Of a stretch of 64,000 nt of DNA, positions 58,447 through 64,000 are shown piece after piece (the stretch's first letter is position 1; every line of letters starts with the position of its first letter). The notes under the pieces were generated by a model. The model worked only from the letters and a program-made list of their open reading frames with translations, was not told the origin of the DNA and searched no databases. Source of the stretch: Acidimicrobiia bacterium (GTDB lineage: Bacteria; Acidobacteriota; Terriglobia; Bryobacterales; Bryobacteraceae). The position numbers and the translations under genes are program-made. The stretch lies in assembly GCA_016871315.1 (NCBI GenBank), contig VFZE01000005.1, forward strand, positions 1 through 64,000, read 5' to 3'.

Positions 58447-58974
58447 TCAAAGCAGGTGAAATGCAGCGAAGGAAAGCAGGCCGAATGTGGCCGAGCCAAC
58501 GATCACCCAAGCAGTGTCCGTCTTCGTGAACGCGAGGATCAGAAAGGACACTAACGCCAATCCAGCCGACTGAAGGTTGTTGACGGCATCGCGTGCCAGC
58601 GGAATGGTGGACGCGATCAAAAGGCCCGCAGCTGCCAGGATGACCGAGTGGATGATGCGCTGCACGGCAGGTTGATCGGCGCGGCGGCCCAAATAGCGCG
58701 AAAGCGGAATCACAAGAAACGCCGGCGTGATCATCGCCAGGCAGCCGGCGATGGCGCCGGGAATTCCGGCAACGTAGTAGCCTACGCAGACCAGGTAGAG
58801 GCCAAGTGGTCCGGGGCCCATGCGTGCAACGCCAACCGCCGTATTGAGCTCGCGCTCGGTGAGAAGTTGCCGTTGGACAACGAGATCGTTGTGAATGATC
58901 GGTAGTGACGCCAGGCCGCTGAAGCTAACAAGGGTTGCTTTCAGCAGCAGAAAGTAGAGGAGGATTGCGTTCAT
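58447..58974 (-). CDS. Chromate transporter family protein, half 2
   Basis: ATG 58974 gives 175 residues with six or so helices; VSFSGLASLPIIHNDLVVQR is the family start and GPGPLGLYLVCVGYYVAGIP the conserved motif. It is one of two short CHR proteins encoded in tandem, which act together as a heterodimer in place of a long bidomain ChrA. It follows the other half with a 4-base overlap. The transported anion may be chromate or another oxyanion. Confidence 0.85.
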   Translation of the reverse strand: MNAILLYFLLLKATLVSFSGLASLPIIHNDLVVQRQLLTERELNTAVGVARMGPGPLGLYLVCVGYYVAGIPGAIAGCLAMITPAFLVIPLSRYLGRRADQPAVQRIIHSVILAAAGLLIASTIPLARDAVNNLQSAGLALVSFLILAFTKTDTAWVIVGSATFGLLSFAAFHLL

Positions 58975-59522
58975 TGCCGCGCCGGTTCCTTCCACATCGA
59001 TCCGGCGACAGCAGCGATCAACAGAATGAGCAAGGGAGACATGTGGGCCTGGAAATGCAGGGTGGCTGCGGCGGCGGCGAGAAGCAGACAGCGCGCGAGG
59101 CCGCTGGATTGAAGTCGTGGTTGCACGAGGAGCCAGGCGCTAGCGGCCATCATGCCAACGACTGCCGCCAGAATCGCCGCGGCGGCGGCCTGCACCCACG
59201 GATTGGATTGTGCGTGCTGATAGGCGATGAGCAACCACAGAGCGAGCATCGCGGAGGGAAGGCTGACGCTGAACACGGCAGCCACGGCTCCCAGAATGCC
59301 GCGGACAAACCAGCCGGCAGCGGCAGAAAAAGCCAGCACATTGGTACCGGGGGTGAGGCGTGCCAGGCTGTAGCCGAGGGCGAATTGCTGGTCCGTGATC
59401 CACTTCCGGCTGTGCAGCAGTTCGCGTTGCATCGCCGCGATCATCGGGTCGCCGCCGCCGAAGGTAGTGTTGCCGGCGCGCAGGAATATCGAGGTGAGCT
59501 GGCCTAAGCCGGGCCTGGACAT
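58971..59522 (-). CDS. Chromate transporter family protein, half 1
   Basis: A 183-residue CHR protein: LTSIFLRAGNTTFGGGDPMI at the start, ALGYSLARLTPGTNVLAFSA the conserved motif, then four to five helices. With its neighbour it forms a short-chain CHR pair. Start at 59522 lies just upstream of the efflux adaptor start on the other strand, so a bidirectional promoter must lie between 59522 and 59545 or within the genes. Confidence 0.85.
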   Translation of the reverse strand: MSRPGLGQLTSIFLRAGNTTFGGGDPMIAAMQRELLHSRKWITDQQFALGYSLARLTPGTNVLAFSAAAGWFVRGILGAVAAVFSVSLPSAMLALWLLIAYQHAQSNPWVQAAAAAILAAVVGMMAASAWLLVQPRLQSSGLARCLLLAAAAATLHFQAHMSPLLILLIAAVAGSMWKEPARQ

Positions 59523-59544
59523 TCCGTTACTGTATCATCGGGGT

Positions 59545-60552
59545 GTGATCCGCCGGTTCTCCGACAAGTGGTTTCTGCTGTCGGCCTCCGCAGCGCTCCT
59601 GGTCATCGCCGGAGGCGGCGTTTACTTGTGGAAACGTTCCACGGCTCCGCCGCCGCCGAAGCCGGTTGCCGCCGAGCCGGCGATCCCCGCCGGCGCCGAG
59701 CTAAGTTTCTCGGGCATCGTGCGGGCGCGGCACGTGGTGCTGGTGCCGGCGCCGACCGACGGGACGCTGGAGAGCATGGAAGTGGGGGTCGGCATGGAAG
59801 TGTTCGAAGCGCAGTTGCTGGGCCGGATCAAGAATACGCTGCTGGAATCCTCGCGCGATGCGGCGCGTGAGGAGATGGAAAGCGCGCAGTCGAGAGTGAA
59901 TCATCTGGAGAGCGGGCTGATCGCGGCGCGGCTGGAGGCTTCCCGGACCGCCGCCGAAGCGAGCCGAGCGCGCATGGAGTTTGAGAAGGCCGAAAAGCTC
60001 TACCTGCGCCAGCAGATGCTGCTGCGCGAGGGCGCGACGGCGAAATTGGTTCATGACAAGGCAGAGAGAGGCTACCGGCTGGCGAAGGCCGACGACGAAG
60101 CGCAGAGCCAGACGGCAAGGCAGGCTCAGGACAGGGTGGAAACCATATCGCGGGATCTGGAGGCGGCCAAGCGGGCGCTCGAGGAGAAGAAGGGTGAGAT
60201 GGAGCGGGCGACAGGCGACCTGTCAGGAGCGGAGTTGCTTTCCCCGGTGGATGGCGTGCTGATCGGCGCGCGTTATAAGGTAGGCGAGGAGATTCCGCCC
60301 GGGCTGGAGGATCTGTTCCAGATCGGCGTGGATCTCAATGAGCTGGAAGTGGGGATCGAGCCTGATCCTCGCGTTCGCACGAGGCTTCGTGACGGGCTAC
60401 CCGCGCTCGTGCAGATCCTAGAGATTTCCGGTGACGCCATCCATGCAGAGCTGCGGTTGGATGAAGACGGCAAGGCGCGAGTGGAGTTCCAAACCGCCGA
60501 TGTGACGATCAAGCCTGGACTGAATGCGATTGTGAAGATCAAGCTACCATAG
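59545..60552 (+). CDS. Periplasmic adaptor (HlyD/RND-type) of an efflux or secretion system
   Basis: GTG 59545 opens a 335-residue protein: an N-terminal membrane helix (FLLSASAALLVIAGGGVYLW), a lipoyl-type half (LSFSGIVRARHVVLVPAPTD, GTLESMEVGVGMEVF), a coiled-coil hairpin (SQSRVNHLESGLIAARLEAS-like), the second lipoyl half (GAELLSPVDGVLIGARYKVG), and a short C-terminal barrel. It has no inner pump or outer tube gene nearby, so partners must be elsewhere. Longer starts overlap the chromate gene. Confidence 0.85.
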   Translation: MIRRFSDKWFLLSASAALLVIAGGGVYLWKRSTAPPPPKPVAAEPAIPAGAELSFSGIVRARHVVLVPAPTDGTLESMEVGVGMEVFEAQLLGRIKNTLLESSRDAAREEMESAQSRVNHLESGLIAARLEASRTAAEASRARMEFEKAEKLYLRQQMLLREGATAKLVHDKAERGYRLAKADDEAQSQTARQAQDRVETISRDLEAAKRALEEKKGEMERATGDLSGAELLSPVDGVLIGARYKVGEEIPPGLEDLFQIGVDLNELEVGIEPDPRVRTRLRDGLPALVQILEISGDAIHAELRLDEDGKARVEFQTADVTIKPGLNAIVKIKLP

Positions 60553-60562
60553 GATCAGAGCC

Positions 60563-62083
60563 ATGGAATTCCTGCATAACAGCCTGGTGGAACTCATCGG
60601 GCAAACTTCGTTTCACCTGCCGGCGGACGTGCGTGAGGCCATGGGCATCACGATCGAACGCGAGACGCCGAACACGCAATCGGCGCAGGCGCTGCAAGTG
60701 ATCGCCACCAATGTGGATATGGCGCAGGATGAGGAGAGCCCGATCTGCCAGGACACCGGCATGCCGACCTTCTTCGTGCACACGCCGGTGGGCGTGAACC
60801 AGATCAAGATTGCGAAAGTGATCCGGGAAGCGGTGGCGGAGGCAACGCGGCGCGGCAAGCTGCGGCCGAACTCGGTGGATTCGATTACAGGCAAAAATAC
60901 CGGAGATAACCTCGGGACCGAGACTCCCGTGCTTCACTTCGAACAATGGGAAGAAGACGACATCGAGGTAAAGCTGATCCTGAAGGGCGGCGGATGTGAG
61001 AACAAGAACATACAGTATTCCCTGCCCTGCCCGCTGGATCATCTGGGCCGCGCCGACCGCGACCTGGAAGGTGTGCGCAAATGCATCCTGCACGCAGTGT
61101 GGCAGGCCCAGGGTCAGGGCTGCGCGCCGGGCGCCGTCGGCGTCTGCATCGGCAGCGACCGGGCGCATGGCTACGCGCTGGCTAAACAAGAACTGTTGCG
61201 CACTCTGGATGACGTGAATCCAAACCCGGTGCTGGCGAAGCTGGAAGCCGAGATCATGGATCAGGCCAACCAGATCGGTGTCGGCGCGATGGGCTTTGGC
61301 GGCAAGTCGAGCCTGATCGGCTGCAAGATTACGGCGGCCAACCGGCTGCCTGCAAGCTTCTTCGTGTCGGTGGCGTATGACTGCTGGGCGTTCCGGAGGT
61401 TAGGCGTGCGGCTGGATGCATCGAGCGGCGCCATTAAGCAGTGGCTTTACCGCGACCCGTCGCGGCCGGTGGAGAAGATGGCGAAGGCGTCGGGGTTCCA
61501 GCTCTCCGGGCGTGAAGTGATTCTGCGGCCTCCGCTGAGCGAAGCCGACGTCCGCGCGCTGAAGGTGGGGGACGTGGTGCTGATTCACGGCGAGATGTTC
61601 ACGGGCCGCGACATGGTGCATCACCACCTGATGTCGCACGAGCCGCCGGTGGATCTGCGCGGCGGGGTGCTCTACCACTGCGGGCCGGTGATGCTGAAGG
61701 TAGGCAATGAGTGGGTGATGAAGGCCGGAGGCCCCACCACCAGCGCACGTGAAGAGCCATACCAGGCGCACGTGATCGGCGAATACGGCGTACGCGCGGT
61801 GATAGGCAAGGGCGGCATGGGCGCCAAGACGCTGGCTGCGCTGCAGGAGCACGGAGCGGTCTACCTGCACGGAATCGGCGGCGCCGCCCAGTTCTACGCG
61901 CGCACTGTGGAGAAGGTGCTGGGCGTGCACTGGCTGGAGGAATACGGCATTCCAGAAGCGATGTGGCACTTGCGCGTGAACGGTTTCATGGCGATTGTCA
62001 CCATGGACTCGCACGGCAACAGCCTGCACAGGGAAGTGGAGCAGCAGACGGGTGGGTTGCTCAAGCAGTTGCAGGAAGCCTGA
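60563..62083 (+). CDS. Class I fumarate hydratase
   Basis: A 506-residue iron-sulfur fumarase that hydrates fumarate to malate. Cluster Cys lie in SPICQDTGMP (C62), GQGCAPGAVG (C187) and near SSLIGCK (C254). The C-terminal beta-like domain (EVILRPPLSEADVRALKVGD, MVHHHLMSHEPPVDLRGGVL) gives the single-chain form. It is an oxygen-sensitive enzyme. It starts ten bases after the adaptor, which may only be chance co-transcription. Confidence 0.93.
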   Translation: MEFLHNSLVELIGQTSFHLPADVREAMGITIERETPNTQSAQALQVIATNVDMAQDEESPICQDTGMPTFFVHTPVGVNQIKIAKVIREAVAEATRRGKLRPNSVDSITGKNTGDNLGTETPVLHFEQWEEDDIEVKLILKGGGCENKNIQYSLPCPLDHLGRADRDLEGVRKCILHAVWQAQGQGCAPGAVGVCIGSDRAHGYALAKQELLRTLDDVNPNPVLAKLEAEIMDQANQIGVGAMGFGGKSSLIGCKITAANRLPASFFVSVAYDCWAFRRLGVRLDASSGAIKQWLYRDPSRPVEKMAKASGFQLSGREVILRPPLSEADVRALKVGDVVLIHGEMFTGRDMVHHHLMSHEPPVDLRGGVLYHCGPVMLKVGNEWVMKAGGPTTSAREEPYQAHVIGEYGVRAVIGKGGMGAKTLAALQEHGAVYLHGIGGAAQFYARTVEKVLGVHWLEEYGIPEAMWHLRVNGFMAIVTMDSHGNSLHREVEQQTGGLLKQLQEA

Positions 62084-62428
62084 TCAGTTTTTCTTCGAGG
62101 TCAGTTCCTTGGTGAGCCGGTCGATTTCCTTTTCCACGGCTTCGCGCCGGCGCGGTTCCTTGATCTCCGGAAGCAGCTTCTCGAGCGCCGCCTTGCAGGC
62201 CATCTCCAATGCGATTTCCTTGGCGACCTTGATGTCCGGTTCGACGCCCGTTCCTTCCCAGTTGGTTTTCGAAATCGGGTTGATGGCGCGGGCGAAGGGG
62301 ACGCCAATCATGAAATGGTCGTGGATGCGTTGGCCCATTACCGGATGGGCTCCGCCGCCGGTGACTTCGCCGATGATGGTGGCCCGTTTGAGGTTCTTCA
62401 GGTTGAAGGAGAACTCCTCCGCGCCGGA
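62084..62428 (-). pseudogene. C-terminal remnant of an S41-type protease
   Basis: The frame reads SGAEEFSFNLKNLKRATIIG, EVTGGGAHPVMGQRIHDHF, then NPISKTNWEGTGVEPDIKVA, the end of a tail-specific protease (interphotoreceptor-retinoid-binding-like S41). The nucleophile Ser region is at the broken edge, and the PDZ and N-terminal parts are absent. The last 110 bases up to 62540 code for a further scrap I could not name. It touches the fumarase stop with no gap. Confidence 0.85.
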
Positions 62429-62539
62429 TACACGGCATCGACAAATGAGACGCCGGGTGCGGCGCCCTGCGTCAGCGTGCGTCCCCCAAAGCGGCCTTTT
62501 TGCAGCTGCATCATGCGCTCCGGCGGGAGGAAGATCAAC

Positions 62540-63325
62540 TCATGGTGAGCCGGAGAGGCTCTTACGCAGATTGGCTACTTCGCTGCGCAGTGTTCCGGCG
62601 TAGACGGCGACATCGCCGCGCCAACTGAGCACATTGAATCCCATCTTTCGCCACTGATCGGCCTGCTCCATGTTGCCGGGCTGCATGCCGGCAAGCTTGT
62701 GGTGCTTGCGGGCGGCGTCGACCACTTTCTTCTGTGCCTCGAGGAATCGCGGATTCTGGAACTGGCCGGGGATGCCCATGGCCTGGCTGAGATCGAAGTG
62801 GCCGATCCAAAGCACGTCGACACCGGGCGTGGCGATAATCGCTTCGACGTTTTCCAGGCCGGCGGGTGATTCGATCATGCAGATCACGGTGGAGTTATCG
62901 TTCGCCTTTTGGAAATAGGCGACGGGGTCGGGATTCAGATAATCGGTGTGGGCCGCGCCGAGGCCAACACCGCGCTTGCCGAGCGGGGCGTATTTGGCGG
63001 CATCGACGATCTGGCGGGCTTGTTCGGCCGATTCCACGTTCGCCACCATGACTCCGAGCGCGCCGGCGTCCATGACACGGGCGATGAAGTGGTAGAGACC
63101 CTGCGGCACCCGAACGAAAGGCGCGATGTCGGTGGCCTTAAGCCAGGCAATCAGATCGGCGATGCGCTCGGTGTCAAACTCGGAGTGCTCCATATCGAGC
63201 AGTACGAAATCGAGGTTGGCCGATTCCAGGATCTTGGCGATGCCACGCGTGCCGAACTCCCAGATCATATGGCCGACGGGAATGCCGCCTGTGGCGACCA
63301 CTTTGCGGAAACGGTTTTCTTTCAT
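62540..63325 (-). CDS. HpcH/HpaI family aldolase
   Basis: A 261-residue TIM-barrel aldolase: FVLLDMEHSEFDTERIADLI carries the base and first metal residues, MIESPAGLENVEAIIATPGV the catalytic Glu, and DVLWIGHFDLSQAMG the Asp. Such enzymes cleave 2-keto-3-deoxy sugar acids or 4-hydroxy-2-oxo acids into pyruvate and an aldehyde, using Mg or Mn. No partner dehydratase is near. It follows the LarA-like gene by 6 bases. Confidence 0.9.
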   Translation of the reverse strand: MKENRFRKVVATGGIPVGHMIWEFGTRGIAKILESANLDFVLLDMEHSEFDTERIADLIAWLKATDIAPFVRVPQGLYHFIARVMDAGALGVMVANVESAEQARQIVDAAKYAPLGKRGVGLGAAHTDYLNPDPVAYFQKANDNSTVICMIESPAGLENVEAIIATPGVDVLWIGHFDLSQAMGIPGQFQNPRFLEAQKKVVDAARKHHKLAGMQPGNMEQADQWRKMGFNVLSWRGDVAVYAGTLRSEVANLRKSLSGSP

Positions 63326-63331
63326 GAGGGG

Positions 63332-64000
63332 TTAGTGGGCGTGTTCGAGTTCGCTTTCAGCGGCGAGCATCTCGCTGAGCTGGCCGTCCTCCTGGAACGG
63401 GAAATCGAAGGGGCCTTCAAGGATTTCCAGCGCGGGATTAGCCTTGAATTCGTCGAACAGGTTTTCGCTGATGGCGGCACGGGAGAGCTCCATGGTGTTG
63501 CGGATCCAGCCGATGCTGACGCGGCGCATGTCGAATTTGCCAACGGTGGGCATGATGCGCTCCAGGCATTCGCGGTCAGTGGAGAAATGGATGGGAGTCC
63601 GGATGGCGCTGGGGGTGGATGCGGTGAGCGAGTTGATCCAGGTGGGCGTCCAGTCGATCTTTTCCAGCAGGCGGTCATGCACCACGTCGGCCATGCCGAG
63701 GCCAACGCCGTTACCGTAGGAGTTGGGATGAAGGTCGCGGACGTAGATGCGCTCGAACTTCGGGGTATCGGGCCAGGGATTGTAGGCCCCGTTCACGGAG
63801 CGGTTGGCGACCTTGGTGTCCATGCCGGCGCCGGAAATGGGTTTGCCGATTTGATCGAGGATGAGTATGTCGAGGTGTTTCGCGGGGACGTGTCCCATCC
63901 AGGACTTGACGAGAGCGAGCAGCTCCTCTTCCTTCTGCTCCATGCCGTCAACCGGGACGGCGGTGAGCTGGCCCGTGTTGTGGTTGGCGTCTTCGAGAAT
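63332..64000 (-). CDS. LarA-like (DUF2088-type) isomerase, 5' end cut by window edge
   Basis: The frame is open from the right edge (ILEDANHNTGQLTAVPVDGM) to the stop at 63332, 223 codons. It contains LLALVKSWMGHVPAKHLDIL, ILDQIGKPISGAGMDTKVAN, YVRDLHPNSYGNGVGLGMAD and WINSLTASTPSAIRTPIHFS. I recall this pattern from lactate-racemase-like nickel-pincer enzymes annotated in Acidobacteriota, but the N-terminal motifs that would confirm it are outside the window. It is upstream of the HpaI aldolase, so both may act on the same hydroxy-acid pathway. Confidence 0.6.
   Translation of the reverse strand: MLEDANHNTGQLTAVPVDGMEQKEEELLALVKSWMGHVPAKHLDILILDQIGKPISGAGMDTKVANRSVNGAYNPWPDTPKFERIYVRDLHPNSYGNGVGLGMADVVHDRLLEKIDWTPTWINSLTASTPSAIRTPIHFSTDRECLERIMPTVGKFDMRRVSIGWIRNTMELSRAAISENLFDEFKANPALEILEGPFDFPFQEDGQLSEMLAAESELEHAH

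Noticed and set aside
58447-59522. Two short chromate transporter genes taken as a broken long gene
   Set aside because: Short paired CHR proteins with a 4-base overlap are a known functional form, and both halves keep their conserved motifs.

Overview
The window is GC-rich chromosomal DNA that most likely comes from an Acidobacteriota of the Solibacteres/Bryobacterales group (Candidatus Solibacter relatives). The best marker is the C-terminal domain of the matrixin-like protein at 18551-20182, which matches the Solibacter-type C-terminal domain known as TIGR03437. Supporting signs are the subtilase with a NVIWGD repeat tail, abundant Gfo/Idh/MocA, GMC and sugar-isomerase genes, many exported proteins of unknown function, and a lipid A/Kdo gene that implies a Gram-negative outer membrane. 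I saw no rRNA, tRNA, CRISPR array, insertion sequence or prophage.

Layout. 1-5.2 kb: partial ThuA-like protein, VapBC-type toxin-antitoxin pair with an operator palindrome, PIG-L deacetylase, CBM9/beta-helix secreted protein. 5.2-11.6 kb: gltB-gltD (glutamate synthase) behind a clear sigma-70-type promoter. 11.7-17.6 kb: GT-C glycosyltransferase, a sigma-54-promoted secreted S8 protease, and a membrane HD-GYP/GAF/GGDEF c-di-GMP enzyme split by a run of nine G. 17.6-25.7 kb: sugar isomerase-like protein, matrixin, second GT-C protein, degenerate beta-lactamase-like gene, Flp pilin with terminator, DUF362 plus toroid pair, sulfatase remnant. 25.8-31.6 kb: tldD-tldE, an anchored small protein, an unusual receiver-plus-exported-domain fusion, two small secreted proteins on the opposite strand. 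31.8-37.9 kb: PepSY pair, tandem BsuPI-type paralogues, CDP-alcohol phosphatidyltransferase plus GtrA, M23 peptidase, HTH/SEC-C protein. 37.9-44.5 kb: broken amidohydrolase, oxidoreductase, a waaA-lpxK fusion, a Ser/Thr kinase with PEGA repeats. 44.5-49.0 kb: gluconate-dehydrogenase-subunit-3/GMC/Gfo-Idh-MocA cluster and a secreted propeller-like protein. 49.1-64 kb: creatininase remnant, DapA-family protein, MscS channel, a 57-residue MFS remnant, gamma-glutamyltransferase, aminotransferase-cca pair, APC permease, split chromate transporter, efflux adaptor, class I fumarase, S41 remnant, HpaI-type aldolase and a partial LarA-like gene.

Two themes stand out. First, 13.3-17.6 kb combines a sigma-54 promoter with an upstream dyad, an exported protease with a Trp-rich repeat tail, and a c-di-GMP turnover enzyme whose frame depends on a homopolymeric G tract. 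This is a candidate surface protease/c-di-GMP unit, but the G tract could also be a sequencing error. Second, an unusual number of genes are decayed. Two (amidohydrolase, MFS) keep both ends but have lost the middle, and others (beta-lactamase-like, sulfatase, creatininase, S41) are shortened, which suggests deletion-driven loss of accessory catabolic functions between intact housekeeping genes.
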